In this document: piece after piece, positions 37,607 through 47,400 of the stretch
Layout of the letters: each line of letters opens with the position of its first letter
Numbering within the stretch: position 1 is the first letter of the stretch
From: Gammaproteobacteria bacterium
GTDB taxonomy: Bacteria > Pseudomonadota > Gammaproteobacteria > Pseudomonadales > Pseudohongiellaceae
Direction of reading: 5' to 3'
NCBI GenBank assembly: GCA_029245395.1
Contig: JAQWPL010000029.1
Coordinates: 310,001 to 374,000 of the forward strand
Length of the DNA stretch: 64,000 bases
The notes under the pieces: generated by a model
What the model was told of the DNA's origin: nothing
Databases searched by the model: none
What the model saw: only the letters and a program-made list of their open reading frames with translations
Translations under genes and position numbers: made by a program

Positions 37607-39112
37607 TCAGGTTTGGAACAGGACGGCGTGCTGCTCCCGCAAGCGGTTTTTCTGGACTTTCCCCATGCTATTTCGGGGTAATTCGTTGAGGAGGATAATA
37701 CTTTTGGGGCTTTTATACGCCGCCAGTTTCTCCCTGCACGCGGTCAGCAGGGCATCGGTATTCAGGTCCGCGCCTTCTGCCGGAACAACAGCGGCAACCA
37801 GTCCTTCGCCAAAATCCGGATGTGGTACACCAAATACGGCGGATTCCAGAATACCGGGTTGTTGGTCCAATACACTTTCAATTTCTTTAGGATATATATT
37901 CAGACCACCGCTTATGACAAGGTCTTTACTTCGCCCAACCAGCGTAATGCGCCCATCCGGCGCCTCCTGAACCATGTCCCCGGTGATGAAATAGTTATCC
38001 TGAAATTCAGAGTGGTTCAATTCGGGTTTGCCCCAGTAGCCATTGAACACATTGGCGCCTTTGACTTGCAGTATGCCGATATCGCCCTGTTCTATGCTAT
38101 TTCCAGCCTCATCTCTGATCCGGGTTTCCACGCCGGGCAAGGGGTAGCCAACTGTCCCCGCAAGCCGCTCGCCATCAAGCGGGTTGGATACCAGCATGCC
38201 GGTTTCTGACATGCCGTAACGCTCCAGAATGGTATGACCTGTTTTTTCCCTGAAAACCTGAAAAGTTTCGGCCAGTAAGGGGGCAGAGCCTGAGACGAAC
38301 AAGCGAAATTTTTGGCAGGTTGCTGTATCAAGCTGTGCAACCTGCAGCAAACGGGTGTAATAGGTAGGCACGCCCATGAATACGGTAGCATCACTGAAAT
38401 ATTGCAGTACCAGATCAGTATCGAAACGGGGAAGAAACAACAGGGTAGAGGCGCCAAGCATCGCAAGGTGAGTAGCCACAAATAATCCGTGCACATGAAA
38501 TATTGGTAAGCAGTGCAGCAGCACATCATCGCTAGACCAGCCCCATGCCGCGTGGAGAGTCTGCGCATTAGCAAGCAGGTTGTTATGGCTTAACATCGCG
38601 CCCTTGGGGGTGCCTGTCGTACCAGAGGTGTATATAAGTACGGCTACATCATCGGCTTGGCTATCGACTATGTCATGTTCAAAGGGTAAGGCCTGCGCTG
38701 CATCCACCAATGTGCCTTGTCCGTTTTGATCCAGCGATAATGATTGGATACCGTGTGATTTGCCTACCCTGACACAGAATTCTTTATCTCCGACAAACAG
38801 AGTGGGATTGGCGTCAGCAAGGAAATAATCCAGCTCATCGTCTGTGCATGCGGGATTGACGGGAACATAGATCACACCGCTGCGAAGGCAGGCCAGATAG
38901 AGCACCAGGGCCATGGGTGATTTATCTGTTCTGGTCAGCACCCTGTCGCCAGCAGTAAGGCCCCTGTCAGCCATGAGATTCGCGAGCTGCCCGGTGAGTT
39001 CATCGCATGCTAGATAGCTCAGTGCATCAAAGCCTGGCCCGGCAAGAAAGGTCTTGTCCGCTGATGAAATAAAGGCTTCGCGCAAATGAAAATAGAGGTT
39101 TTGATTGGCCAT
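37607..39112 (-). CDS. Acyl-CoA synthetase, malonyl-CoA synthetase-like
   Basis: A 501-residue adenylate-forming enzyme that activates a carboxylic acid with ATP and CoA. The ATP motif LIYTSGTTGTPKGAMLSH, the ERYGMSETGM motif, ITGDMVQEAPDGRITLVGRSKD and the catalytic Lys region PRNSMGKVQKN are all intact. The spacing and the N-terminal half resemble malonyl-CoA synthetases (MatB); the substrate is inferred. I use the ATG at 39112 with GAGAG upstream, not the in-frame start at 39124. It lies 100 bases downstream of coaBC on the same strand. Confidence 0.9.
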   Translation of the reverse strand: MANQNLYFHLREAFISSADKTFLAGPGFDALSYLACDELTGQLANLMADRGLTAGDRVLTRTDKSPMALVLYLACLRSGVIYVPVNPACTDDELDYFLADANPTLFVGDKEFCVRVGKSHGIQSLSLDQNGQGTLVDAAQALPFEHDIVDSQADDVAVLIYTSGTTGTPKGAMLSHNNLLANAQTLHAAWGWSSDDVLLHCLPIFHVHGLFVATHLAMLGASTLLFLPRFDTDLVLQYFSDATVFMGVPTYYTRLLQVAQLDTATCQKFRLFVSGSAPLLAETFQVFREKTGHTILERYGMSETGMLVSNPLDGERLAGTVGYPLPGVETRIRDEAGNSIEQGDIGILQVKGANVFNGYWGKPELNHSEFQDNYFITGDMVQEAPDGRITLVGRSKDLVISGGLNIYPKEIESVLDQQPGILESAVFGVPHPDFGEGLVAAVVPAEGADLNTDALLTACREKLAAYKSPKSIILLNELPRNSMGKVQKNRLREQHAVLFQT

Positions 39113-39212
39113 TACTTCTCTCACACACTCCGGGAATTTACTCCAGGATATCTTTCATTAGTACATGCTGTACGCTGGGAATGGCGTCGAAAATGGAAGG
39201 GTTTAACACTGA

Positions 39213-40421
39213 TTAAACTGGTGCTGCGGTCTCCCTGTAACGTGAAGCGATTAACGCTACCATATCTCTTGCCAGGCTGGACTTTGTACTTTCCTCAAAG
39301 ATTTTCTTAGCGGTATTTTTTTCTGCATTCCAATACGCGGTGACTAATGCCGAATCACTGTTGAAGGTATCGGAGGCGTTATTGGAAAAAATCAGATCCA
39401 GTTTTTTGTCCTGTAATTTTTTACAGGCGTATTCTTCAAGGTTTTCTGTTTCAGCGGCAAACCCAACGCAAAAAGGGCGGTCCTTAGAAAGAGACAATGT
39501 GGCGAGAATATCGGGGTTCTTGATCATAGTCAGAATCATGGTGTCATCGGTTTTCTTGATTTTTTCCGGGGCACTCTCCACGGGCCTGTAATCGGCAACG
39601 GCAGCCACACTGATAAAAATATCTCCAGGAACTACTTTGCAGGAATCAAGCATCTGGCTCGCACTTTCCACGACAACTACTTTAACTCGCGGCGGTGGCT
39701 CCAGAGCGACCGGCCCGCTTATCAGGACAACGTTGGCTCCAGCTTCCATTGCCGCCCGCGCCAGGGCGTAACCCATTTTTCCTGAGCTGTGATTGCTAAT
39801 GTAACGAACCGGATCAATGGCTTCCCTGGTGGGCCCGGCAGTAATGGTGATATTGACCCCGGCAAGCTCACCAGTTTCAAACAGATCTGAAGCTGCGCGG
39901 GCAATATCAGCAGGCTCCTGCATACGTCCTGGGCCTGTATCACCGCAAGCTTGCTCACCTGATGCAGGTCCGAAAATAGTGACGTCTTTTTCCTGTATTT
40001 GCTTAAGGTTGTCCTGAGTGCCGGCATTCTTCCACATCCCCTGATTCATGGCTGGGGCTACTGCCAGTTTGCCAGAGCTGGCCAGGCACAAAGTGGATAA
40101 CAGGTCTTCGGCTCTACCCTGGGCAAGCCGGGCTATGAAATTAGCACTGGCCGGTGCCACCAAAATAAGGTCGGCCCAGCGAGCCAGTTCAATATGTCCC
40201 ATGGCAGCTTCGGCGTCTTCATCCAGCAAATCTGTATGCACTCGGTTTCCCGACAAAGCCTGAAATGTCAGAGGTGTTATGAATTCAGCCGCCGAGTTTG
40301 TCATCACCACTCTGACATCAGCGCCACCCTTGATCAGGAGGCGGCACAATTCCGCGGCTTTATAGGCAGCAATTCCACCGGTAATGCCAAGGATGATTTG
40401 CTTATTGGAAAGACTGAGCAT
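39213..40421 (-). CDS. coaBC: Bifunctional phosphopantothenoylcysteine synthetase/decarboxylase
   Basis: A 402-residue flavoprotein for two steps of coenzyme A synthesis. The CoaC half starts LSNKQIILGITGGIAAYKAAEL and has the PAMNQGMW motif. The CoaB half has ITAGPTREAIDPVRYISNHSSGKMG. An open frame extends upstream to 40547, but those 42 residues are not family-like, so I start at ATG 40421. It is divergent from radC across 168 bases; dut, which often follows coaBC, is absent. Confidence 0.95.
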   Translation of the reverse strand: MLSLSNKQIILGITGGIAAYKAAELCRLLIKGGADVRVVMTNSAAEFITPLTFQALSGNRVHTDLLDEDAEAAMGHIELARWADLILVAPASANFIARLAQGRAEDLLSTLCLASSGKLAVAPAMNQGMWKNAGTQDNLKQIQEKDVTIFGPASGEQACGDTGPGRMQEPADIARAASDLFETGELAGVNITITAGPTREAIDPVRYISNHSSGKMGYALARAAMEAGANVVLISGPVALEPPPRVKVVVVESASQMLDSCKVVPGDIFISVAAVADYRPVESAPEKIKKTDDTMILTMIKNPDILATLSLSKDRPFCVGFAAETENLEEYACKKLQDKKLDLIFSNNASDTFNSDSALVTAYWNAEKNTAKKIFEESTKSSLARDMVALIASRYRETAAPV

Positions 40422-40589
40422 GGCTGATCGACCACAGGCAAAAATCTGAGCCTGGACTATAGTGAATGCATTTAAATAGCAGTGAATACACAATGTTGCC
40501 CGGCATTCAGGACGCAAAAGAGTATCAGTATGACCGGGTAAATTCAATTAAATGTCAAAGACTTAGCGTACTCAGGAGGGCTTGTTCAA

Positions 40590-41264
40590 GTGCCGATTTC
40601 TGACTGGCCTGCCGGGGAAAGACCCAGGGAAAAACTACTGACAAGAGGCGCACAAAGCCTCTCTGATGCTGAATTGCTGGCAATTTTTTTGCGCACCGGG
40701 ATTCCGGGCAAAAGCGCAGTAGACGTGGCCAGGGACATGATCAATGTTTTTGGCAGTTTGAAAGCCATTCTGAGTGCCTCATGTAATGATTTTTGTGACA
40801 TTCCCGGCCTTGGTCCTGGCAAATATGCGCTACTACAGGCTGTCACCGAGCTGGCGCAGCGGTGTTTACAGGAAAAGATGCTCAGGGAAGATGTGTTCGC
40901 AAATTCCGGAGTGACTCGCCGCTTTGTACAGTCAAAATTGTGCCGGCGCGGTAGGGAGGTGTTTTTATGCCTGTTCCTGGACAACCAGAATCGCCTGATT
41001 GCTCAGGAAGAGCTCTTCCTTGGCACAATCGACGGGGCATCTGTTCATCCTCGTGAGGTGGTGAAACAGGCGCTCTACCATAATGCGGCAGCTCTGATAT
41101 TTGCCCATAATCATCCTTCAGGAATGGCTGAACCAAGTCAGGCGGACATCAGTATTACCCAACGGCTGAAGAGGCTATTAGAAGAGGTTGATATCCGGAC
41201 CCTGGATCACCTGATCGTGGGAGATGGCGAAGTCAATTCGTTAGCAGAAAAGGGTTTAATCTAG
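40590..41264 (+). CDS. radC: RadC (YicR) JAB/MPN-domain protein
   Basis: A 224-residue RadC protein. The helix-hairpin-helix region [18 protein letters not shown] is followed by the JAB metalloprotease-like motif [17 protein letters not shown] (His173 region). The biochemical role of RadC is unsettled despite its name. The GTG start is supported by AGGAGG nine bases upstream. It is followed by rpmB and rpmG, a conserved order. Confidence 0.94.
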   Translation: MPISDWPAGERPREKLLTRGAQSLSDAELLAIFLRTGIPGKSAVDVARDMINVFGSLKAILSASCNDFCDIPGLGPGKYALLQAVTELAQRCLQEKMLREDVFANSGVTRRFVQSKLCRRGREVFLCLFLDNQNRLIAQEELFLGTIDGASVHPREVVKQALYHNAAALIFAHNHPSGMAEPSQADISITQRLKRLLEEVDIRTLDHLIVGDGEVNSLAEKGLI

Positions 41265-41306
41265 CAGAAGCTGCCATAATCCCGTTATCAGCAACAGTAG
41301 AGATAA

Positions 41307-41395
41307 GTTGAGCAGATCAAGAGGAATTCTTTGCAGTTCATTAGCCTCTTTGTTCCAGCAAGTTGGGCAGATCAAGGGGAATTCCTTGCAGTTCA
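41307..41395. repeat. 34-bp direct repeat upstream of rpmB
   Basis: The segments 41307-41340 and 41362-41395 match at 31 of 34 positions (both end in TTGCAGTTCA) with a period of 55 bp. The second copy contains the -35 box of the rpmB promoter. The first copy has the same TTGCAG but no -10 at the right distance. Confidence 0.85.
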
Positions 41396-41414
41396 ACGTC
41401 TGTTCTGCTATAAA
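41386..41414 (+). promoter_or_regulatory. Sigma-70 promoter for rpmB-rpmG
   Basis: TTGCAG (41386-41391), a 17-base spacer and TATAAA (41409-41414) make a good housekeeping promoter. Transcription should start near 41421, giving a leader of about 65 bases before rpmB. Confidence 0.7.
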
Positions 41415-41486
41415 ACGCGCTCATTTTTTCATCGATTTTAGTGCCGGGGAATTATTCCCGGAAATAGAGAACAACGAGGCAATCCA

Positions 41487-41723
41487 ATGTCCAGAGTATG
41501 CATGGTTACAGGTAAAAAACCCGTTTCTGGCAACAATGTTTCACATGCCAAAAACAGAACCAAGCGCCGCTTCATTCCAAACCTGCACACGCACAGATTT
41601 TGGATTGAGTCTGAAAAGCGTTTTGTGAAATTGCGCCTGACAAGCAAGGGTATGCGTATTATCGATAAGCTGGGCATAGATCAGGTACTTACCGATATCC
41701 GTGCCCGCGGCATAAAAGTTTAA
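41487..41723 (+). CDS. rpmB: Ribosomal protein bL28
   Basis: A 78-residue large-subunit ribosomal protein. The start [23 protein letters not shown]... and [15 protein letters not shown] are standard, and the length matches E. coli L28 (78). GAGG precedes the ATG. It is co-transcribed with rpmG 86 bases downstream. Confidence 0.97.
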   Translation: MSRVCMVTGKKPVSGNNVSHAKNRTKRRFIPNLHTHRFWIESEKRFVKLRLTSKGMRIIDKLGIDQVLTDIRARGIKV

Positions 41724-41809
41724 ATATGAGAGTGTGAAAGTAAAAATTCACATATAAAAAAATAGTTTAGACGGCGATCCTGAACCGGGATTGTCAATGA
41801 GGCAGAAAC

Positions 41810-41965
41810 ATGAGAGAGAAAATCAGACTAAATTCAAGCGCAGGTACCGGGCACTTCTATACCACGGACAAAAACAAGCGCAACATGCCGGACAAAATGG
41901 AAATAAAGAAATATGATCCGGTTGCCCGCAAACACGTTGCCTATACGGAAGCTAAAATTAAGTAA
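41810..41965 (+). CDS. rpmG: Ribosomal protein bL33, zinc-free form
   Basis: A 51-residue large-subunit ribosomal protein. Landmarks are [19 protein letters not shown] and [17 protein letters not shown]. It lacks the two CxxC pairs of the zinc-binding form, so it is the C-minus type. The gene follows rpmB as in E. coli. The 164 bases after it, up to ubiX, hold nothing I can identify. Confidence 0.96.
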   Translation: MREKIRLNSSAGTGHFYTTDKNKRNMPDKMEIKKYDPVARKHVAYTEAKIK

Positions 41966-42129
41966 ATTCCGGGTGCTGTGTTTTTCTCTGCATCTGGTTT
42001 TCAGGTGCAGACGCCTTCTCACTAGTTCCACTTTAAACAACTCTTCAATTAAGCTTCTAACGCTTCAGTTAACTCTTTAAATTACCATTCCTTCATCTCA
42101 AGCATTCTGGACATATGCTGCTGCCATTT

Positions 42130-42738
42130 TTATTCTGACTCTGAAGGTTGCCTGGGCTGATTACCGCTCCAGCGTTTCACCGTATCACTTTCCAGATCAA
42201 ACAGATCGAGAACCCTTCCAACACTTTGCTGTACCAGGTCATCTATGGATTCGGGTTTGGTATAAAAAGCAGGGACAGGCGGGTTCACGATTGCACCCAC
42301 GTGGGTTACTTTCAGCATACTTTCCAGGTGCCCGGCATGCAGGGGAGTTTCTCTGACCATGAGCACAAGCCTGCGACGTTCTTTTAACACCACATCAGCT
42401 GACCTGCTCAGCAGAGATGACGTCACTCCTGTGGCTATTTCAGAAAGTGTTTTTATGGAACAGGGGGCGACCAACATCCCCATGGTCTGGAAACTACCGC
42501 TGGCGATACAGGCGCCTATATCTGAATTAGCATAATGCTTGTCAGCGAGTTCAGTGAGCTCACCACTTTTTAATGCACTCTCTTGACTGAGAGTAACCAT
42601 GGCGGATTTGCTGACTACCAGGTGAGTTTCAATATCCAGTTTACGCAGCATTTTCAAGGCTTCTATACCATAGATGATGCCGGAGGCTCCGCTAATACCA
42701 ACAATAATCCGGGGTAATGGTGAGTCGTTACTGCTCAT
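42130..42738 (-). CDS. ubiX: Flavin prenyltransferase UbiX
   Basis: A 202-residue flavoprotein that makes prenylated FMN for the decarboxylase UbiD in ubiquinone synthesis. The start IIVGISGASGIIYGIEAL and the SFQTMGMLVAPCSIKTLSEIATG and LVLMVRETPLHAGHLESML segments are typical. ubiD is not in the window. It converges on rpmG. Confidence 0.95.
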   Translation of the reverse strand: MSSNDSPLPRIIVGISGASGIIYGIEALKMLRKLDIETHLVVSKSAMVTLSQESALKSGELTELADKHYANSDIGACIASGSFQTMGMLVAPCSIKTLSEIATGVTSSLLSRSADVVLKERRRLVLMVRETPLHAGHLESMLKVTHVGAIVNPPVPAFYTKPESIDDLVQQSVGRVLDLFDLESDTVKRWSGNQPRQPSESE

Positions 42739-42801
42739 GCAATGTGTCTATGTAGATCAGGGGCAGCCATTGTAGCTATTGCACAAGATAGCTGCCAATA
42801 A

Positions 42802-43101
42802 CTAGTTTTGCTGTCTGGTAACAAGAGGCGCCTTCAAAATGTATTTATCCACGCAAACAATGAAGGCGGGAATAGTGCCAAGCAGGAAAAAAGACATACT
42901 GGACATAATCGACAGGCCAATAAAGACCCAGGTAAGGATGGTCCATACTGTCAGCATGATCAGTGCTTGTATGATGGGGACAAAGCTTTCCTGATTACAA
43001 GCGGGACAAACAGCGGGCGAAAACGAAACGGAGAACAGCTTCTGGTAGCTGGATATTTCTTCCTTATGGCAGTGAGGACAAAGGTGCAGGACTTTAGGCA
43101 T
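42802..43101 (-). CDS. Small zinc-ribbon membrane protein
   Basis: A 99-residue protein with two CxxC pairs (CPHCHKEE at 8 and CPACNQE at 32) forming a likely zinc ribbon, followed by two membrane helices (about 46-63 and 68-88). No function is known. It lies 63 bases upstream of ubiX on the same strand. Confidence 0.72.
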   Translation of the reverse strand: MPKVLHLCPHCHKEEISSYQKLFSVSFSPAVCPACNQESFVPIIQALIMLTVWTILTWVFIGLSIMSSMSFFLLGTIPAFIVCVDKYILKAPLVTRQQN

Positions 43102-43242
43102 GAGGGTTTACTGCTGAAACGCGCCGTTATTAACAGGCACAAGATTTAACGCTTCCAAAATACTAAATGTACAGAATTTCTGTTTTAAAAAACAGGAGCG
43201 ATAACTCAATTCAGCTTGCCAATCCAATCACGTTGAAACAGA

Positions 43243-44691
43243 TTAGTTAGCGATTTTTATCCATTCACCAGCTTCAGGTTCCCCGAAAGGATAGTCCCCG
43301 TTCAAAAGCCTGAGCATATCTTCCTGGTGCTCGGGTAGACGAGTTTGTCTGGCGAGATCGGCATAGGTAATGGCCCCGTTGGTCTGGACATAGGTGATTT
43401 GTACGGGGTTAGCAAAAAGCATCTCATTACGGGCAATGGGCCGAAAGCTACGCACCGATTCCATCAGGATTTCATCTGAATAGTCTTCCCCTGCTTTGCC
43501 AGAAAGGATGAAGGCACGGGGGCCCAAATACAATACCGCCACTCTCTCCTGTGATGCTGAATTGATGCCGGTGTAACCTGTCAGCCCGAATTGTGATAGC
43601 GCTTCTGAGCGTTGCAGATCAGGAATTCCAAGGTCTTCACGAATATACAGACGCGGATCTTTTGCTTGTTGAATACGGCGTGCCTCAACCCTGATGTAGC
43701 TTTCACTGTCGATACTGGAGCCAACTACGGTAGTTGTGGTTTCTTCCTTTCCCCAGCCTTCAGGGAAAAGCATCGTGTAATTAAACAGGCTCTGATAATA
43801 GCGGTTACGCTGGTCGCCTCCAGAGGCATTTTGCGGGCTAGGGCCGACGATCAGCCCGGTCATTTGCTGACGGAACTCAGTAGGATCCGAGGAAACAATT
43901 TGCTGATCTGATAATGTTCCTGCTTTGCCCACTACTTCCTGCAGTCGTGTGTCATTGCGAGGGTGGGATGCAAACAAACCGTGATAGCTCACTGCAGTAC
44001 GATTGGAAGTACGCTTGGTGAAATCTTCATGGTTTTTCAAGACTTCGATGACTTCTACCATTGCCAGCGGAGAGTAACCGGCGTTGAACAGGTATTCTGC
44101 GCCCAAGCTGTCCGCTTCCAACTCCATGTCGCGGCCATAACCACTTATCAGTGCGCCGCTAATCAAGCTGGTGGTTTCCCTGAGGTCGACACCAGTAACA
44201 AAAATAAGGGCAATGGAGGCTGCACTGGCAGAGCGTGCTGCCGTTTGCTGGCGTACGGCATGGCGAGCTGTGATATGACCGATTTCATGTCCAAGCACCG
44301 CTGCCAGTTGCGCTTCGGAATTCAGGTAAGTCAGCAGCCCCCGGTTGACGTACACAAAACCACCGGGCAGTGCAAAAGCGTTAATGTCCGGGCTGTCAAT
44401 AATCGTGAACACATAGTCCAGTTCGGGACGGTGTGAAACAGCCGCCATTTTCTGACCTATTTTTTCTACGTAAGCCTGCATTTCAGGATCTTCATAAATC
44501 TGGTTCTGCTCAAGCATTTCCAGATGTAGTTCCAGACCTTTCTCGATCTCGGCGTTTTCCGACATCAGAACGAAATTGGCGCCACCGGTGGGGTTGCCTG
44601 CACAGGAAGCAAGGACAGCTGTAATGACAGCTACGGGGAAAATAAAACGTAGAGAGCGGGATTTCATGGAAAGTCTTTGTATGCTATTCAT
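43243..44691 (-). CDS. M48-family metalloprotease lipoprotein
   Basis: A 482-residue lipoprotein with lipobox VLASC (Cys30). The zinc site HEIGHITARH (His135, Glu136, His139) and the later ELEADSLGAEYL segment mark an M48 peptidase, related to BepA/YfgC proteins that act on outer-membrane protein assembly. Unlike BepA it has no clear TPR domain; the C-terminal half is a different region ending EAGEWIKIAN. It could be a quality-control protease for the envelope cluster upstream on the same strand, but that link is positional only. Confidence 0.9.
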   Translation of the reverse strand: MNSIQRLSMKSRSLRFIFPVAVITAVLASCAGNPTGGANFVLMSENAEIEKGLELHLEMLEQNQIYEDPEMQAYVEKIGQKMAAVSHRPELDYVFTIIDSPDINAFALPGGFVYVNRGLLTYLNSEAQLAAVLGHEIGHITARHAVRQQTAARSASAASIALIFVTGVDLRETTSLISGALISGYGRDMELEADSLGAEYLFNAGYSPLAMVEVIEVLKNHEDFTKRTSNRTAVSYHGLFASHPRNDTRLQEVVGKAGTLSDQQIVSSDPTEFRQQMTGLIVGPSPQNASGGDQRNRYYQSLFNYTMLFPEGWGKEETTTTVVGSSIDSESYIRVEARRIQQAKDPRLYIREDLGIPDLQRSEALSQFGLTGYTGINSASQERVAVLYLGPRAFILSGKAGEDYSDEILMESVRSFRPIARNEMLFANPVQITYVQTNGAITYADLARQTRLPEHQEDMLRLLNGDYPFGEPEAGEWIKIAN

Positions 44692-44751
44692 ACCAACATC
44701 CTATGATGAAGAAGCTGAATAAAGTATGAATTTATCTGTACTACAGACAAC

Positions 44752-45429
44752 TCAGGTGCCATTAATGAACTGTTTTAGCTGACCTCCCAATCCACTACAA
44801 GCATTGGCTTCAACACGAGCGATCAGCGGGATCGGAATAACTACCGCTGGCATATAGGACTGCCCATTGGATTCCGTACTTATAGAGCCAACTGACGTCA
44901 TAGTATCAATATCCCAGATCTCCGCTTCAAAATTTGAATCATCGGTCCAGGTGCCAAAACCAAAACAACCACCACCACCCGGACCAATGGTGCAGGAAAT
45001 CGACCCTGACTGATCAGAACGCTCGGTAATGCCATCAAGCCAGACGATATATTCAATACCGAATTCCTCCAGTTTTTCAGCGGCCACATCTACAGCCATC
45101 AATTGCTCCAGGTGACCTGTACGCATGGGTGCCGTGCGCGGCTCAAAAAATGGAAACATGGCATCAAGAAACTCACCTTCATTAACCACGCTGATCGCAC
45201 CCTGTCCGCGGGATACCACATCACCCACACATTGCACGAAACTTTCTTCTGTTTCATAGTTGTTATTCTGGCGGCGTCCCAGGATAACGATGCTTTCGTC
45301 AAAGGCGATATCTGTGGCGCTTTGCCGGAACTCATCAATTTCAGTGGTAGTACAACTGCTAAGAATAAACGCGACAGGAAAGGCAAAGGCCAGGCGGGCA
45401 ATTAGTTGTAATGGGTTGTGCATGTTCAT
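44752..45429 (-). CDS. Lipoprotein of unknown function
   Basis: A 225-residue protein with a lipoprotein signal ending FILSSC (Cys26). The mature part has the look of a TolB-N/CsgG-like alpha-beta fold (VDVAAEKLEEFGIEYIVWLDG) and then a Gly-rich, beta-rich segment with GGGGCFGFGTW. It lies 60 bases before the M48 protease and after another lipoprotein gene. No enzyme motif is visible. Confidence 0.75.
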   Translation of the reverse strand: MNMHNPLQLIARLAFAFPVAFILSSCTTTEIDEFRQSATDIAFDESIVILGRRQNNNYETEESFVQCVGDVVSRGQGAISVVNEGEFLDAMFPFFEPRTAPMRTGHLEQLMAVDVAAEKLEEFGIEYIVWLDGITERSDQSGSISCTIGPGGGGCFGFGTWTDDSNFEAEIWDIDTMTSVGSISTESNGQSYMPAVVIPIPLIARVEANACSGLGGQLKQFINGT

Positions 45430-45490
45430 GTCTTCGACTCAACTTGCAAATGTTACATGGCTTTAATTTATAATCTTGTGTAATGCGTGT

Positions 45491-46147
45491 TTATTCCCCA
45501 AGTGCATTTTGTACTCTCAACCAATCATTTACTTCAGGGATATCACTAAACCCCAGGGTGAAGCTTGCTGCCAGATCACGCAAAGCTACATTGGCTGCAT
45601 CGTTAACGCCGTCATCTACAGACTGAAATGTTTCTTCAGGGGATTTTCCGTAGGCCGTCATGACCCAGTCAGCAATATAATCGCCATTGGAGCCGGCCAA
45701 ACGCATGTTGTACTTGACCCAAATTTCATACACATTCAGGCGGGTCTTTTGGGGCAGGCCGACCTGAAACTCTTCAATGGCAGGGACAAAGACCGCATCC
45801 AAATCACTGCGAGCATTAGCGCTTTCGATACTGTCGAGCTCTATTACATTCTGGAATACTGCCGGCAGCATGGTATTGAACAACTCAATTTGGGAGGAGC
45901 CTGAATTGATGATGTACTCATCATCCCCGGTGTTGTCATTGATTTCGATAAAACTGTGATTGGTAAAGGCCGGGTCATAAAAAACCCCAACAGTCAGTGG
46001 CAGTTTCTGGATCAGGGGGGCTGGGAAAGTACCGGAGATGTCTATGGTGGTTGCAGCGCAGGCGCTCAACAACAGCACAATAGCCACTAAGGCTATTTTT
46101 GCAGCACTCTGGTAACCGGTTTTTATGGCACGATCAAAATTCATCAT
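45491..46147 (-). CDS. Lipoprotein of unknown function
   Basis: A 218-residue lipoprotein with lipobox LLSAC (Cys30 from the ATG used here). The mature region (LPLTVGVFYDPAFTNHSFIE, DLDAVFVPAIEEFQVGLPQ, NVYEIWVKYNMRL) resembles envelope lipoproteins of the CsgG/LptE-like type, a weak likeness only. An in-frame start at 46174 would put nine extra residues before the signal. Upstream are a hairpin and a run of eight C's on its coding strand. Confidence 0.72.
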   Translation of the reverse strand: MMNFDRAIKTGYQSAAKIALVAIVLLLSACAATTIDISGTFPAPLIQKLPLTVGVFYDPAFTNHSFIEINDNTGDDEYIINSGSSQIELFNTMLPAVFQNVIELDSIESANARSDLDAVFVPAIEEFQVGLPQKTRLNVYEIWVKYNMRLAGSNGDYIADWVMTAYGKSPEETFQSVDDGVNDAANVALRDLAASFTLGFSDIPEVNDWLRVQNALGE

Positions 46148-46185
46148 AATTAATCTATAGCCCCTGTATATCATTTAACAAAGAG

Positions 46186-46221
46186 AAATCAGGTAAAGGC
46201 CTGATTTTCCTTAGGGGGGGG
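46186..46221 (-). terminator. Hairpin and C-run between the VWA gene and the lipoprotein gene
   Basis: A perfect 8-bp inverted repeat (AAATCAGG at 46186-46193, CCTGATTT at 46200-46207) with a 6-base loop lies beside a run of eight G's on the plus strand (46214-46221). On the minus strand it follows the VWA gene and precedes the lipoprotein start by about 40 bases. It could be an attenuator, but the T-run is poor. Confidence 0.35.
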
Positions 46222-46278
46222 CCACATAGTGTACTCCAGTTAGGAATTTCAGCAATATACTGAAAGAAGATACTGTTT

Positions 46279-47280
46279 TTAGTAAAAATCATTCAATCCT
46301 ACGAATGTTCCGCCGTTTTTTCTGGCCAATTCCCGCATCAGCGTCGCAAAACGTATGCCAGTGGACTGATAGCGCTCAGGCTGAGAAAAATAAACTGGAA
46401 AACCAATGCCATGGATTCTCACCAGCCTGTTGCCGTCCTGGTCTTCCACATTGATACGGTCAACCGTTTCAACAACCTGCCGAATGGAGCCGCAGCCAGG
46501 GCAAAACTCATCCCCAAGCACGTAAATACTGATTTTTTTGCTTGGATCGTAATAAGTGCGAATAGCGGCGGTGATGCCTTCCACAGGGCTTGAATTACTG
46601 AAGGGGTTCCAGGAACGTAAGCGCTGCAGGATTGCCTGGCGTCTGGCTGGTGTATCCGGTATCCAGTCACCACTGAAGGTATCAAACAAGTATCGACCCA
46701 TGTCATTCATTACCTGGATGCCTTTTACTTCCGGGTAAATATCAAGGGTATCGACCATGACTTCCAACATCCGCGACCAGCTGTAGTTGTACATACTGCC
46801 CGAGGTGTCAATGATGAATATGATGTATTCGCTGTCTACGGGGACACCGCCTACAGATTCGTTCAGCTGTTGATCCTGTACGTTTATCTGCAGACGACGC
46901 ATTTCATCCGTCAAATCCTGACGTGCCAGTGCCAGCTGTCCCTCGAGGATATCGTTAACGGAGGATTGCTGGTCGGTGCTGCTGAACTGGCCGTTAATTG
47001 TCGATAACTCCCGACGCAGACGGGCAATACGTTCTTCGTGCTGAGAAAGCTGCTCATGCTTGGCATTGAGCTCGCGATTCAGGATATTGGTTTCCCCCCG
47101 AATTTCAAAAAGCTGGCGCTGCAGTTCCAGTACGCTTCCATCAATAGGGGTTTCTGAAATTTCTAACGGTGTGGGTGCCGAAGACTTGGTAATCATCAGC
47201 AGCAGGATAATTGCCCCGAAACCACAGGACATCACATCCAGAAAGGAGATATTAAAGGTTTCTGTACTTCTGCGTGCCAT
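46279..47280 (-). CDS. ExbD/TolR-like anchored von Willebrand A protein (copy 1)
   Basis: A 333-residue protein. The N-terminus is cytoplasmic and short, then a membrane helix (about 13-31) containing the FLDVMSCGFGA block with Asp15 placed as in ExbD and TolR proton-channel helices. A coiled coil follows at about 45-135. The VWA domain starts near 150 with the metal site DTSGS at 158-162, so it should bind a divalent ion in the periplasm. A CPGC pair lies in EFCPGCGSIR. It lies 120 bases after the second VWA gene, so it may have its own promoter. Function is inferred from the MotA-like partner at 49854. Confidence 0.88.
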   Translation of the reverse strand: MARRSTETFNISFLDVMSCGFGAIILLLMITKSSAPTPLEISETPIDGSVLELQRQLFEIRGETNILNRELNAKHEQLSQHEERIARLRRELSTINGQFSSTDQQSSVNDILEGQLALARQDLTDEMRRLQINVQDQQLNESVGGVPVDSEYIIFIIDTSGSMYNYSWSRMLEVMVDTLDIYPEVKGIQVMNDMGRYLFDTFSGDWIPDTPARRQAILQRLRSWNPFSNSSPVEGITAAIRTYYDPSKKISIYVLGDEFCPGCGSIRQVVETVDRINVEDQDGNRLVRIHGIGFPVYFSQPERYQSTGIRFATLMRELARKNGGTFVGLNDFY

Positions 47281-47400
47281 GGGCTTATCTATTTATTATC
47301 ACTGTTGGTTTAAATTATTATCAAGCTACAAAGCCATTCGTCCACACTCTATTTATTTTAACTATCTAATTAACTTTCTATTTAACTATTTACAAAACTA

